Source: Pseudomonas sp. (GTDB taxonomy: Bacteria > Pseudomonadota > Gammaproteobacteria > Pseudomonadales > Pseudomonadaceae). Taken from it: a stretch of 64,000 nt of DNA. Below are positions 16,482 through 26,577 of the stretch, one piece after another. How positions within the stretch are numbered: the stretch's first letter is position 1; each line of letters begins with the position of its first letter. Location: NCBI RefSeq assembly GCF_030150285.1, contig NZ_JASLGE010000054.1, positions 62,001 through 126,000 on the forward strand. Direction: 5' to 3'. The notes beneath the pieces are model-generated. The model saw only the letters and a program-made list of their open reading frames with translations, was not told the origin of the DNA and ran no database searches. The position numbers were made by a program, and so were the translations under genes.

Positions 16482-19400
16482 TTATCGGGATTATGACTGC
16501 CGTTATTGGCGCAACAGCCCATGCTGCAAACAGTGATGTGCAAAAGGTTTTGATTGAGCAGGGCCAATATTGGCAAGCGCGGTCAGATGCTCAGCGCGCT
16601 GCTGAAGCGTGGCAGAAAGTCCTGCGTCTGGATGCCAACCAAGTGGATGCCTTGTATGGCATGGGTCTGGCTTCTCTGAAAATGAACAAGCCCGAGCAGG
16701 CGAAACAGTACCTTGCACGTTTGCAGGCGTTGTCACCTCGGCCTTGGTTGGCGGCGCAGCTTGAGCAGGATATTGCGCTTACCGATCCGAAGAATATTGC
16801 ACTGCTCGCCGAGGCGCGCCGCTTTGCGGACAGTGATCAGCGCGATCAGGCGACAGAATCGTTTCGAAAGCTTTTTGCCGGGCGCACACCGGAAGGCACG
16901 ATTGGGCGCGAGTATTACACCAACCTGGCGTTCAACCCGGCAGGTTGGCCAGAAGCGCGCAAAGGATTTGAGCGTTTGCTGAGCCAGACGCCCGATGAGC
17001 CGATTTTGGCTCTTTTCTATGCCAAGCACCTCGCGCGTCATGAAGACAGTCGTCCGGACGGCATTCGCGCGTTAGCCAAGCTTTCTACCCGAGTAGACAT
17101 TGGCGGTGATGCCGATGAAAGCTGGCGTCTGGCATTGATCTGGTCGGGGCCCCCCAATGCCGCTCAGGTTCCTCTTTTTGAACAGTTTCTCAAGGCTCAC
17201 CCTGATGACAAGGAGATCCGTGATTTATTGAACAAGGGCAAGTCGCAATCGGCTACAGCGAGTCGTCCGGTTGCCTGGCAGCCTGACCCGCTGGTTGCGC
17301 GTGGTTTGCAAGCCCTTGAAAAGAACGACCAGGCGGGCGCAGAGCAAGCGTTTTCTGCGCGCTTGAAAAGTAAACCGAACGACCCGGATGCGTTGGGTGG
17401 TCTTGGCGTGGTTCGCCAGCAGCAGAATCGTCTGTCAGAGTCTGAGCAGTTGCTTAATCGAGCCATTGCCAACGGTGGCTCGCGATGGAAGCCGGCGCTC
17501 GACAATGTGCGCTATTGGGCATTGTTACAGCAGGCGCGCAATGAGGCCAAGACTCAGCCCGCCAAAGCTCAGCAAAGCATTGCGCAGGCGATGCGTCTGA
17601 ACCCCAAAGGGGTAGAGGCGCGCTTGGCACTGGCGGATGTGCAGGCACAGAGCGGGCAGCTCGAAGCGGCGCAGTCCAATTACCGCCAGGTGTTGGCGGT
17701 GCAGCGTGGGAATGCCCAGGCCGTGCAAGGCCTGGTCAATGTGCTTTCGCAGTCGGGCCAGGGCGATGAAGCCTTGCGCCTGCTTGATACGCTGACGCCA
17801 GCCCAGCAGGCCGAAGTCGGGGGTGGGGGGCGTTTGCGTGCCTTGCGTTCTACCCAAACGGCAAAGATTGCCGAGCAGCGTGGTGATACCCGTGGCGCTC
17901 AGCAAGCATTGATGCAAGCGATCAAAGATGATCCCGATAACGTCTGGACCCGTTTTGATCTGGCAAGGCTCTACCTCAAGACCGGGGAGCCTCAGAAGGC
18001 CCGCGATCTGATTGACAGTTACCTCAAGGCGCACCCGACCGACGTCGATGCGCTTTACACCAGCGCTCTGCTGTCGGTCGAAATGGAACAGTGGGATGCC
18101 GCACAGGTGGCCATCAATCGCATTCCGGTCGGCAAACGAACGGCTGACATGAGCGATCTGGCTGACCAGATCACTCTGGCAGTGCAAATAAAAACTGCCG
18201 CCACCATGGCGCGCCAAGGCCAGCGGCAAGAGGCGCTCGCGCTGCTGGACCGTTTGCAACCGATGGCCACGAGAAGCCCGGATCGCATGGCCACTTTGGC
18301 TTCTGCTTATGTAGATGCTGGCGATTCCGAGCGTGCGCTGACCATGATGCGTGACGTGATTAACCAGACGCCGACACCGTCAGCCGATCTGATGTTGCAA
18401 TATGCCAATCTGCTGTTGAAGACCGGCAACGATGCTCAGGTCAATTCCATCCTGCGTGGTTTGCAAAATCAGCGCATGAGTGTTGCCACGCGCAAGCGTT
18501 ACGATGACTTGCTCTATCAGTATCGAATTCGCCAGGCTGATTTGTTGCGCGAAGGGGGAGACTTGGCCGGGGCTTACGATACGCTGGCGCCGGCACTGGC
18601 TTCGCGTCCCGGTGACCCAGGTGCTGCTTCAGCCCTGGCGCGGATGTACGCCAGCAGCGGCGACAATGCCAAGGCCTTTGAGTTGTATAAGCCTTTGCTC
18701 CAGCGTCAGCCCAACGACCCGCACATGCTCCTCAATGCGGCCGACGCCGCTCTTCTGGCGCATGACAATGGCTATGCCGAACGCGCGCTGGCTCAGTACG
18801 AAAAACTGCAGAATTTCGAGCCGCAATCGTTGGAACAAGCTGCTCGAATCTATCGCAGCATGGGTAAAAGCAGTAAGGCGACTGAGCTGCTTCAAAAAGC
18901 GGTTGGCATAGAGCAGAGCGAACAAAAGCGCAGCCTGGCAGCCCAGGCGTCTGCACGAAATACCTCAGGGAACCCCTTTGCGGGTATAACGCCTCGGCGT
19001 TCCCAAGCAACGCTGGATGCTATTCCAATGCCTGCGCAAGACGTGCTGGATTCAGCCCCGATTCGATCTGCTAACACGGTGCCGTTACCGGCTAACCTGT
19101 ATTCGGACCCGGTTGCGAGCAACCGGATCCCGACGCGCGCGGGCGTTGTTCCTGCCGTACGCCTGGGCGGTGATACGGCTAACCCGTTTGCACCCTCAGG
19201 TACGGTTAACGTGGCGGTTGAGCAAGTCAGCTCTGCCCAGCGCGCGCTGGACAATATCTTGCAGGAGCGCAGCGGTTACGTGACCCAAGGGGTGACGATC
19301 CGCAGCAACGACAGTGAGCCTGGCCTGAGCAAGCTAACCGACGTTGAGACACCGCTTGAGGTGAATATTCCGGTTGGGGACAACCGGTATTCGGTTCGTG

Positions 19401-20374
19401 TGACGCCTGTTTCCCTGACTGCGGGCAGTGTAGGGACCTATGGCGCTGAACGATTTGGCGGTGGTGGTGAATCGCCCGAAGGTGCCGGTTCACAAAGTGC
19501 CAAAGGTGTGGGCGTAAGTGTGGGCTTTGCCCGCCCGGATGAAGGTCTCAAGGCCGATATAGGCACCACACCATTGGGCTTCAAATACAGCACCGTGGCC
19601 GGTGGTGTCAGTGTGGACCGTCCGCTGGAGAGCAACTCCAATGTGCGTTATGGCGTCAATGTGTCGCGGCGCCCGGTTGTCGACAGCGTGACGTCGTTTG
19701 CGGGCACCACGGATGACCGGACAGGGCAAACGTGGGGTGGCGTCACCGCCAATGGCGGCCGCGGGCAGTTGAGCTACGATGACCAGGAAGTTGGTGCTTA
19801 CGGTTATGGCTCGTGGCACAAGTTGGTAGGTCACAATGTGGAATCCAACAGCCGTGCTGAATTGGGCGGCGGCGTGTACTGGTACCTGCAGAACGAAGAA
19901 GACACCCAGTTGACGCTTGGCTTGAGCGCTACCAGTTTGAGCTTTGATAACAACCAGAACCTCTTTACCTACGGGCATGGCGGTTATTTCAGCCCGCAAA
20001 ACTATTTTGCCCTTGGTGCGCCGGTCACCTGGTCTCAACGTAGAGACCGCTTGACTTACCAGCTCAAGGGTTCGGTGGGTATTCAGCACTTTGAACAAGA
20101 TGCCACGGACTACTTTCCGAATGACAAAGAATTGCAAGCCGCGAGCGGCAAACGCTATGCCGGTCAGAACAAGACCGGTGTCGGCTACAGCCTGAGTGCT
20201 GCCGGGGAATACAAGTTCGGTTCGAACTTTTTCCTGGGGGGCAACCTGGGGCTGGACAACGCGCAAGACTATAAGCAATACACAGGCGCCCTGTACCTGC
20301 GCTACATGTTTGAAGACATGAATGGTGCAATGGAACTGCCGGTTAGCCCTTACCGTTCCCCTTATTCCAACTAA
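16457..20374 (+). CDS. wssE: WssE, cellulose export protein (BcsC)
   Basis: 1305 residues from the ATG at 16457, which begins 25 bases inside wssD; an upstream TTG in frame is less likely. A signal peptide ends about AHA. Residues about 25-820 are TPR repeats forming a periplasmic scaffold, then a Pro/Ser-rich linker, and the last 330 residues are the BcsC C-terminal outer-membrane beta-barrel that carries the glucan to the surface. The protein is similar in length to other pseudomonad BcsC proteins. Confidence 0.95.
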   Translation: MRSRRNSLVIGIMTAVIGATAHAANSDVQKVLIEQGQYWQARSDAQRAAEAWQKVLRLDANQVDALYGMGLASLKMNKPEQAKQYLARLQALSPRPWLAAQLEQDIALTDPKNIALLAEARRFADSDQRDQATESFRKLFAGRTPEGTIGREYYTNLAFNPAGWPEARKGFERLLSQTPDEPILALFYAKHLARHEDSRPDGIRALAKLSTRVDIGGDADESWRLALIWSGPPNAAQVPLFEQFLKAHPDDKEIRDLLNKGKSQSATASRPVAWQPDPLVARGLQALEKNDQAGAEQAFSARLKSKPNDPDALGGLGVVRQQQNRLSESEQLLNRAIANGGSRWKPALDNVRYWALLQQARNEAKTQPAKAQQSIAQAMRLNPKGVEARLALADVQAQSGQLEAAQSNYRQVLAVQRGNAQAVQGLVNVLSQSGQGDEALRLLDTLTPAQQAEVGGGGRLRALRSTQTAKIAEQRGDTRGAQQALMQAIKDDPDNVWTRFDLARLYLKTGEPQKARDLIDSYLKAHPTDVDALYTSALLSVEMEQWDAAQVAINRIPVGKRTADMSDLADQITLAVQIKTAATMARQGQRQEALALLDRLQPMATRSPDRMATLASAYVDAGDSERALTMMRDVINQTPTPSADLMLQYANLLLKTGNDAQVNSILRGLQNQRMSVATRKRYDDLLYQYRIRQADLLREGGDLAGAYDTLAPALASRPGDPGAASALARMYASSGDNAKAFELYKPLLQRQPNDPHMLLNAADAALLAHDNGYAERALAQYEKLQNFEPQSLEQAARIYRSMGKSSKATELLQKAVGIEQSEQKRSLAAQASARNTSGNPFAGITPRRSQATLDAIPMPAQDVLDSAPIRSANTVPLPANLYSDPVASNRIPTRAGVVPAVRLGGDTANPFAPSGTVNVAVEQVSSAQRALDNILQERSGYVTQGVTIRSNDSEPGLSKLTDVETPLEVNIPVGDNRYSVRVTPVSLTAGSVGTYGAERFGGGGESPEGAGSQSAKGVGVSVGFARPDEGLKADIGTTPLGFKYSTVAGGVSVDRPLESNSNVRYGVNVSRRPVVDSVTSFAGTTDDRTGQTWGGVTANGGRGQLSYDDQEVGAYGYGSWHKLVGHNVESNSRAELGGGVYWYLQNEEDTQLTLGLSATSLSFDNNQNLFTYGHGGYFSPQNYFALGAPVTWSQRRDRLTYQLKGSVGIQHFEQDATDYFPNDKELQAASGKRYAGQNKTGVGYSLSAAGEYKFGSNFFLGGNLGLDNAQDYKQYTGALYLRYMFEDMNGAMELPVSPYRSPYSN

Positions 20375-20390
20375 TATTCTGGAGTCTTAA

Positions 20391-21059
20391 ATGCCTTCTT
20401 CTGTTCTTGCTGGTATGACCCTTCTGGTGCTTGGAGAAAGCCATATGAGTTTGGCGGATCATTTAATGGAGCCGCTGCACGCTAACTTGACCCAGCAAGG
20501 TGCCAAAGTGCACTCGATCGGTGCTTGCGGTGCCAGTGCCGGGGATTGGTTGGTCACCAAAAAAGTGGATTGCGGCGCCGAGGAAAAAGGCAATGGCAAG
20601 ATCGTTATCAAGGGGCGTGACGCCACAACAACCCCTATTAAAGATCTGATTGCTGCTGACAAGCCTGACCTGGTGGTGTTGGTGATTGGCGATACCATGG
20701 CTTCCTATGACAGCCCGGCTTTTCCGAAGGCGTGGGCATGGCAGAACGTGTCCAGCCTGGTAAAAGAGATTACCGCCAACGGGGCCAAGTGCGCTTGGGT
20801 TGGGCCGGCATGGGGTAAAGAGGGCGGCCAATACAAAAAGAACGATGCACGGACCAAGTTGATGTCGGCTTTCCTGGCCTCCAACGTCGCGCCGTGTACT
20901 TACATTGATTCTTTGCAGTTCTCCAAGCCGGGCCAGTGGGTCACCACAGACGGCCAGCATTTCACGGTTGCAGGCTATAAGTCCTGGGCCAATGCAATCG
21001 GTGATGCCCTCGGCAAGTTGCCCGCCGATGCGGTCAGCAACAAAGGGGCAAAACAGTGA
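20391..21059 (+). CDS. wssF: WssF, SGNH-type cellulose acetylation protein
   Basis: 222 residues. LVLGESH near residue 12 is a GxS(H)-like block I, with GDT and a DGQHF near the C-terminus corresponding to the SGNH Asp-x-x-His. Wss acetylation genes place WssF with the AlgX-like and MBOAT components that add acetyl groups to cellulose. No signal peptide is obvious at the N-terminus, although the hydrophobic start (VLAGMTLLVLG) could serve as one. Sixteen bases after wssE; its end overlaps wssG by four. Confidence 0.85.
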   Translation: MPSSVLAGMTLLVLGESHMSLADHLMEPLHANLTQQGAKVHSIGACGASAGDWLVTKKVDCGAEEKGNGKIVIKGRDATTTPIKDLIAADKPDLVVLVIGDTMASYDSPAFPKAWAWQNVSSLVKEITANGAKCAWVGPAWGKEGGQYKKNDARTKLMSAFLASNVAPCTYIDSLQFSKPGQWVTTDGQHFTVAGYKSWANAIGDALGKLPADAVSNKGAKQ

Positions 21060-21727
21060 TTCGTTTATTCCCGGTGATGGCCGCCGTTGCAGCGATGGGG
21101 GCTAGCACCACGCTGATGGCGGCTGAGTTCGCTCTGTACCCCACAGGCCCCAGTAAAGACTCGGCGTTTATTCGCTTCGTCAATGCCAGCACCGCGTCGC
21201 TGGACGTGATTGCTCAACCCGGGCAAAAGCCTTTGCGTCTGGAAACAGCGCAGCCGGTGTCGTTGTTGTTTCCCGTGGACTCCAGCAAACCGGTCAAAGG
21301 CTCGCTGGTCATCGGCGAGCAACAATCGGCGATTGATCTGAACATCCAGCCCGGTGAGTTTGTCACGGTGTTCGCCGTGCCGGACGCCGCGGGTCTCAAG
21401 GCGGTGACCGTGCGCGAAACGCCGGACGATTTCAACGGCCTCAAGGCGTCGCTGGCGTTCATCAACGTCGACGCGTCGTGTGCCGATGCCAGCCTGCGGC
21501 CTGCCGGTCGCACGGCAGATCTGTTCAAGTCGGTTCCCGCCGAGGGCCTGCAGCGTCGCTCCATTAACCCGGTGAACCTGTCGGTGCAACTGGTGTGTGC
21601 GAACGCCAATGTGGGTGACGCTCTGGATCTGGGTGAACTCAAGGCCGGTGAACGCTATAGCGTCATGGTGTTGCCTTCGGCCAATGGGCCGCGTCTTTTG
21701 AACGCTACGGACACGCTGTCCCACTGA
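21056..21727 (+). CDS. wssG: WssG, AlgF-like periplasmic acetylation factor
   Basis: 223 residues starting in an overlap with wssF. A signal peptide ends about LMA. The rest is a pair of beta-sandwich-like regions (…SLLFPVDSSKPVKGSLVIG…) similar in layout to AlgF, the periplasmic partner in alginate acetylation. It would pass acetyl groups, or hold the complex, between the MBOAT WssH and the transferases. The family is small and the role is inferred from the operon and the known SBW25 genes. Confidence 0.85.
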   Translation: MIRLFPVMAAVAAMGASTTLMAAEFALYPTGPSKDSAFIRFVNASTASLDVIAQPGQKPLRLETAQPVSLLFPVDSSKPVKGSLVIGEQQSAIDLNIQPGEFVTVFAVPDAAGLKAVTVRETPDDFNGLKASLAFINVDASCADASLRPAGRTADLFKSVPAEGLQRRSINPVNLSVQLVCANANVGDALDLGELKAGERYSVMVLPSANGPRLLNATDTLSH

Positions 21728-21742
21728 TCGGATGCCGCCGAG

Positions 21743-23158
21743 ATGGTTTTCGCCTCACTCGAGTTCCTGACGCTTTTCCTGCCCGCCTTCATGCTGATTT
21801 ATGCGCTGGGCAAGCCGGCCTGGCGTAACGTTACGTTGTTGATTGGCAGTTGGCTGTTCTATGGCTGGCTCAACCCCATGTTCCTGGCATTGCACGTGGC
21901 ATTGACCATCGTGGCCTGGGTGGGCGGGCTGGCGATAGACCGTTCGCGGGAAGACTCCAAGGGCCGGGTGCGGCTGTTGATCGCCTTGATCGTGTTCAAC
22001 ACGGCGGTGCTGTGCTGGTACAAGTACGCCAACATCATGGCGGCGACCTGGATGGAGTACATCACGTACCCGGGGGCCATGCCGCTGGAATGGCAGCGTG
22101 TGGCCTTGCCGGCGGGCCTGTCGTTTATTGTGCTGCAGGCCATCTCCTACCTGGTGGATGTGCACCGCCACACGGTGCCGGTTGAGCGCAGTTTCATTAA
22201 TTACGCCACCTACATCTCGATGTTCGGTCACTCGATTGCCGGGCCGATCATTCGTTATGACTGGGTGCGCCGCGAGCTGGTGCAGCGGTACTTCGACTGG
22301 CAAAACTTTTCGTTGGGTGCGCGCCGGTTCATGATCGGCATGTGCATGAAAGTTCTGGTGGCCGACACACTCTCGCCGTTGGTGGATGTGGCGTTTCACC
22401 TGGACAACCCGTCCTTTGTCGATGCCTGGATCGGATGCCTGGCCTACTCGCTGCAATTGTTTTTCGACTTCGCCGGCTACAGTGCCATGGCCATCGGCCT
22501 GGGCTTGATGCTGGGCTTTCATTTCCCGGAGAACTTCAATCAGCCGTACCTGGCCCGCAGCATTCAAGACTTCTGGCGTCGCTGGCACCTGTCGTTGTCC
22601 AGCTGGTTGCGCGATTACCTGTACATCGCCTTGGGTGGCAACCGCCACGGTGCCTGGAACACCTACCGCAACTTGTTCCTGACCATGGCCATTGCCGGTT
22701 TGTGGCATGGCGGTGACAGCTGGAACTACCTGTTGTGGGGCGCTGCACACGGTATTGCCTTGTGCGTTGACCGGTTATGGTCACGTTCCACATTGCCAAG
22801 TATTCCGCCGGTACTGGCGCATACCTTGACGCTGCTGTTTGTGTTCATGGCCTGGACCCTGTTCCGTGCGCCGGACTTCCATTCTGCGCTGAACATGTAC
22901 GCCGGCCAGTTTGGGCTGCACGGTTTTGCCTTGGGTGATGCGCTGGCTGTGACCTTGCGTCCGGTGCACCTGTTGGCGGCGTTGCTGGGCGTGTTGTGCG
23001 TGATCGCGCCGGTGTTCAAAAACCGTTACGAACAGCGCTTCGGCACCAATCCCCTGTTTGCACCGATAGCGGCCGTGTGGCCGGTGGCGGGCTTCCTGCT
23101 TTCGTTCGCGTTGATCGCGAGCCGTGAAGCCGTGCCCTTCCTGTACTTCCAGTTCTGA
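21743..23158 (+). CDS. wssH: WssH, MBOAT acetyltransferase (AlgI-like)
   Basis: 471 residues with about ten membrane helices. The MBOAT signature is present: FWRRWHLSLSSWLRDYLYIA near residue 275 and the essential His in GLWHGGD near residue 318. It moves acetyl groups across the inner membrane for the acetylation of periplasmic cellulose, as AlgI does for alginate. The start lies 15 bases after wssG; the stop TGA overlaps the ATG of wssI. Confidence 0.95.
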   Translation: MVFASLEFLTLFLPAFMLIYALGKPAWRNVTLLIGSWLFYGWLNPMFLALHVALTIVAWVGGLAIDRSREDSKGRVRLLIALIVFNTAVLCWYKYANIMAATWMEYITYPGAMPLEWQRVALPAGLSFIVLQAISYLVDVHRHTVPVERSFINYATYISMFGHSIAGPIIRYDWVRRELVQRYFDWQNFSLGARRFMIGMCMKVLVADTLSPLVDVAFHLDNPSFVDAWIGCLAYSLQLFFDFAGYSAMAIGLGLMLGFHFPENFNQPYLARSIQDFWRRWHLSLSSWLRDYLYIALGGNRHGAWNTYRNLFLTMAIAGLWHGGDSWNYLLWGAAHGIALCVDRLWSRSTLPSIPPVLAHTLTLLFVFMAWTLFRAPDFHSALNMYAGQFGLHGFALGDALAVTLRPVHLLAALLGVLCVIAPVFKNRYEQRFGTNPLFAPIAAVWPVAGFLLSFALIASREAVPFLYFQF

Positions 23159-24312
23159 TGGCCGCGCCCATGTCTGATTCTTCTCCAAAACCGATACCAC
23201 CGAACGCCTTTACGGCCCGTATCAGCAAATTGGCCGGGGGGGTGTTTGTGCTGTTTTTGGTGGTGAGCTTTGCTTCGGCTGTCTGGCTATTGGTCAGTGG
23301 CAAAGTCCAATTGCTACCGCCTGACCTGACGACCGATCAAGCCTTGCATGGTGAAGTGACCCACAAAATTGCCAAGCAGTTGTCGCAGTCAGTGGTGCCT
23401 GAAGCGGCAGCTGACCTCGAACGTGGGGCTAGCTGGCTGGTGTTGGGTGACACCGGGGCGAGGGTGCGTCCGGGGTGTGAGGGCTGGCTGTTCTTGACCG
23501 ATGAGATGCGCGTCAATCGCCATGCCCAGGACAATGCCCAGACCAAGGCTTCGGCCGTGCGTGACGTGCAGCAGCGCCTCGCCAAACAAGGCATCTCGCT
23601 GTTGGTGGTAGTGGTGCCGGACAAGAGCCGGATTGCCAGCGAACAGTTATGCGACATGCGCCGCCCGGCGCAGTTGCAGGGTCGCGTTGTCGCCTGGGTG
23701 GATGAGCTGAAGAAAGACGGCGTGGAGGCGCTGGACCTCGCCCCCGCGTTGCAACCGCTGGGTACCCAAGCGTTTTTACGCACCGATACCCACTGGAGTG
23801 AGGCCGGGGCTGCGGCGGCGGCCAAAGCCGTTGCCCAGCAGGTCAGAGCGATGGGCATTAGCGCCACGCCCAGCAAGACGTTCGAGGTGACCGTGCAAAA
23901 CCCTGAACGCCGCCCGGGTGATCTGGTGCGCCTGGCTGGCCTGGAATGGCTGCCATTGAGCGCACAACCGGCACCGGAAAACGTTGCCGCCAGCCAGATC
24001 ACGGCGAAAGCTGACGACAGCCAAGCGGGGGGGGATAACCTGGATGACCTGTTTGGCGACAGCAACCTGCCCAACGTGGCGCTGATCGGTACCTCGTTTT
24101 CTCGCAACTCCAACTTCGCCGGCTTTTTGGAGCAAGCGCTGGGGGCTCCGATTGGCAACTTTGCCAAGGACGGTGGTGAGTTCTCGGGCGGTGCCAATGC
24201 TTACTTCAGCAACCCGGCCTTTGCCCAAACGCCACCTAAATTGCTGATCTGGGAAATACCGGAGCGCGACCTGCAAACGCCTTACAGCGAAGTCGTTCAG
24301 TGGGCGAAATAG
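23158..24312 (+). CDS. wssI: WssI, AlgJ/AlgX-like acetylation protein
   Basis: 384 residues (an ATG four codons later is also possible). A single hydrophobic helix near residues 20-45 anchors the protein, with the rest in the periplasm. The SGNH-type fold of the AlgX/AlgJ branch is seen in EGWLFLTD, DTHWSEAG (Asp and His of the triad) and LIGTSFS (Ser). It is the likely O-acetyltransferase acting on cellulose. Last gene of the operon in this strain: no wssJ, a wssA-like gene present in SBW25, follows. Confidence 0.9.
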   Translation: MAAPMSDSSPKPIPPNAFTARISKLAGGVFVLFLVVSFASAVWLLVSGKVQLLPPDLTTDQALHGEVTHKIAKQLSQSVVPEAAADLERGASWLVLGDTGARVRPGCEGWLFLTDEMRVNRHAQDNAQTKASAVRDVQQRLAKQGISLLVVVVPDKSRIASEQLCDMRRPAQLQGRVVAWVDELKKDGVEALDLAPALQPLGTQAFLRTDTHWSEAGAAAAAKAVAQQVRAMGISATPSKTFEVTVQNPERRPGDLVRLAGLEWLPLSAQPAPENVAASQITAKADDSQAGGDNLDDLFGDSNLPNVALIGTSFSRNSNFAGFLEQALGAPIGNFAKDGGEFSGGANAYFSNPAFAQTPPKLLIWEIPERDLQTPYSEVVQWAK

Positions 24313-24340
24313 CGCAGCCAGCGAAATTGTGATCGTTTAG

Positions 24341-24358
24341 GCCTGTTCCCCAACAGGC
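24341..24358. terminator. Hairpin after the wss operon
   Basis: Seven pairs (GCCTGTT and AACAGGC) with a four-base loop, 28 bases after the wssI stop. It has no T run after it, so it may be only part of the end of the transcript. The 124 bases to the convergent LysR gene hold an open frame of no clear value. Confidence 0.4.
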
Positions 24359-24482
24359 AGGGCGCAAAGCGCACTGCCTGCACGGCTGGCCGGCGCAAGC
24401 CAGGTCTGGCGGTACGCCTCAAGGCTATCAGCCACCAACGGTAATCCACTGACTCTGAGCCCAATCAACTTACGAGCACAGG

Positions 24483-25400
24483 TCAGTGAGATTTGAACCA
24501 GCGTGGGTGTAGCACTGGAAAATCCGCCTTCAACCAATCCACAAATGCATCCACCTGAGGTGCAAGATGCGTTCTGCTGGGGTACAGCACGGATACCAGG
24601 CGCGGCTTTGGGCGAAATGCCCTGAGCACTTCAACCAATTCTCCGTTTTCGAGGAATCTTTCAACGGTAATTCCCGGTGCCTGAACAATGCCGAAGCCTG
24701 CTACACCGCATTGAACGTATGCATTTGACTCGTTCACGTTGATACCGCCATGAGGCGTATGTGGATGGTCTTCGCCGTCTACCGAAAAGTGCCAAGGCAG
24801 TGGTCTGTTATTTTGCCCTGAAAGGAAGCTGACACATCGGTGGTCTGCTAGATCTTGTAGGGTTTTGGGTGCTCCGCAGGCTTGGAGATAACCTGGAGAT
24901 GCACAGGTCACCATGGTGGCGGTGCCAATTTCTCTAGCCACCATGCTTGAATCCGGGAGGTCACCGATTCTCAACACGCAATCGATGCCTTCGGCGACGA
25001 GATCTACCGTACGGTCGGTCACGCCCAATGCAAGCTCGATTTCAGGAAATGCTTCCGTAAATCGTCTAAGGCTTTCTATGAAGCTGTGTTGGGAAAATGC
25101 AGTGGGAATGTCAATGCGCAGCCGTCCCCGCAACGTCGATCCACTGCGGTCGAACATGGACGTGGTTTCTGCGATGGTTGCCAAAATTGCTTTTACGCGC
25201 TCGTAAAACCGCTCGCCCTCAGCAGTCAGTTTTACTTTACGTGTCGTGCGCTGGAACAGGCGGACACCCAGCGAGGCTTCCAAATTCTGAATGGTGCGTG
25301 TGACGTGCGGGCGTCCGGCCTGCATTGCCTCAGCGACTTTGGTGAAGCTCCCCAACTCCGCTAGTTTGGCGAATACCTGCATCGACTGTAGAAGCGCCAT
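24483..25400 (-). CDS. LysR-family transcriptional regulator
   Basis: 305 residues. The N-terminal winged helix (FAKLAELGSFTKVAEAMQAG, then RPHVTRTIQNLEASLGVRLF) matches LysR family DNA-binding, followed by the two-lobe effector-binding domain. The sequence resembles the CrgA/YafC-like branch. It is transcribed away from the quinone-oxidoreductase gene, with 166 bases between the start codons, so it probably controls that gene and itself. The effector is unknown. An inverted repeat at 25446-25461 could be its site. Confidence 0.9.
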   Translation of the reverse strand: MALLQSMQVFAKLAELGSFTKVAEAMQAGRPHVTRTIQNLEASLGVRLFQRTTRKVKLTAEGERFYERVKAILATIAETTSMFDRSGSTLRGRLRIDIPTAFSQHSFIESLRRFTEAFPEIELALGVTDRTVDLVAEGIDCVLRIGDLPDSSMVAREIGTATMVTCASPGYLQACGAPKTLQDLADHRCVSFLSGQNNRPLPWHFSVDGEDHPHTPHGGINVNESNAYVQCGVAGFGIVQAPGITVERFLENGELVEVLRAFRPKPRLVSVLYPSRTHLAPQVDAFVDWLKADFPVLHPRWFKSH

Positions 25401-25445
25401 AAGTCTCTTCTCGGGAAGCGTGTTAACGGGATGATTGTTGCTGGT

Positions 25446-25461
25446 CAGGATAACAATCCTG
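25446..25461. promoter_or_regulatory. Inverted repeat in the lysR-oxidoreductase divergent region
   Basis: CAGGAT, four bases, ATCCTG: a perfect 6+6 palindrome between the two divergent starts. This is a candidate regulator site, although the usual LysR box pattern T-N11-A is not obvious in it. Confidence 0.35.
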
Positions 25462-25566
25462 TTGGATTCTGCATATTTATCTAGCGCTGCGAAACCTCAA
25501 CACTGTACTCAGCGTAAAGGAGGCGTTTGTCCTTCTCTGCACCTCAAAAACGGCTGGAGACGGAAA

Positions 25567-26577
25567 ATGAAAGCGTGGCTTCTGAATGATTTCGGTTTGG
25601 ATAATCTGGTGCAGGGCGAAACTGAAACCCCCGTGCCCCAAGCGGGCGAACTGCTGGTTAAAGTAGGCGCTGTGTCACTCAATTTTCGCGACAAGGCCAT
25701 CGTTGACGGCATCTATGAACCTCACAGGGTGCCCAAGCCGCTGATTCCTGTCAGTGATGCGGCGGGGACTGTCGTGGCAGTGGGTGAGGGTGTCAGCCGC
25801 TTCGCTGTCGCAGATCGGGTCAACTCACACCTCTACTCACGCTGGTTGGACGGCATGCCTGGGCCAGATGAGCCCAACTACTGCTTTGGCTCGCCATTGC
25901 CGGGTGGTCTGGCGCAATACATGATCATCCATGAGGACAGCGCTGTACGTGCCCCAGACAACCTGTCAGATGAGGAGGCCGCGACCCTTCCCATTGCTGC
26001 TCTGACAGCGTGGTATGCGCTCGTCGATTATGGCCAGATCGAGGCCGGCCAAACCGTTTTGGTTCAGGGGTCTGGGGGTGTGTCAGTTTTTGCAGCACAA
26101 ATCGCTACGGCTTTGGGAGCCAAGGTTATCGTCACCTCCAGCCGTGATGACAATCTGCAAGCTCTAAAAAAGCTGGGGGCTGTTGCGGGTGTGAATTATC
26201 GCACTACCCCTGAGTGGGCTGAGGAAGTGCTCAAGCTCACTGACGGCAAGGGGGTGGATCTGCTGCTGGATGTGGCAGGGGGTGATGGCATCAATCAATC
26301 GATTGCTGCAACAAAGGTAGGCGGACGTATCGCACAGATCGGCTTTCTGACTGGCCAAACCTCTGCTCTGAACCTGATGCCTATGATCTTCCGGCAAACA
26401 ACGATTCGCGGCATCGCCGTTGCGCCACGCTCCTCATTTGACCGCATGAACGAATTCTTGAATGCGCACAAGATTCGCCCCGTCATTGACCACGTGTACC
26501 CATTCGATCAAGCACGCCAAGCTTACGAACACTTGGCCAGAGGTGCCTTTGGTAAGGTAGTCATCAAAATCTCGTAA
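25567..26577 (+). CDS. NAD(P)-dependent quinone-oxidoreductase-like alcohol dehydrogenase
   Basis: 336 residues from the ATG at 25567 (GGAGACGG just upstream); the longer open frame has no ribosome site. It is a medium-chain dehydrogenase/reductase of the zinc-free type: the GroES-like N-terminal part with FRDKAIVDGIYE, and a Rossmann part with the nucleotide motif GSGGVSVFAAQIATALGA near residue 165. The substrate is not predictable. It is divergent from the LysR gene and stands alone, being followed by 304 bases without a gene. Confidence 0.9.
   Translation: MKAWLLNDFGLDNLVQGETETPVPQAGELLVKVGAVSLNFRDKAIVDGIYEPHRVPKPLIPVSDAAGTVVAVGEGVSRFAVADRVNSHLYSRWLDGMPGPDEPNYCFGSPLPGGLAQYMIIHEDSAVRAPDNLSDEEAATLPIAALTAWYALVDYGQIEAGQTVLVQGSGGVSVFAAQIATALGAKVIVTSSRDDNLQALKKLGAVAGVNYRTTPEWAEEVLKLTDGKGVDLLLDVAGGDGINQSIAATKVGGRIAQIGFLTGQTSALNLMPMIFRQTTIRGIAVAPRSSFDRMNEFLNAHKIRPVIDHVYPFDQARQAYEHLARGAFGKVVIKIS

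Noticed and set aside
24337..24537. Minus-strand 66-codon frame between wssI and the LysR gene
   Set aside because: It overlaps the LysR 3' end and has no ribosome site or recognisable domain.
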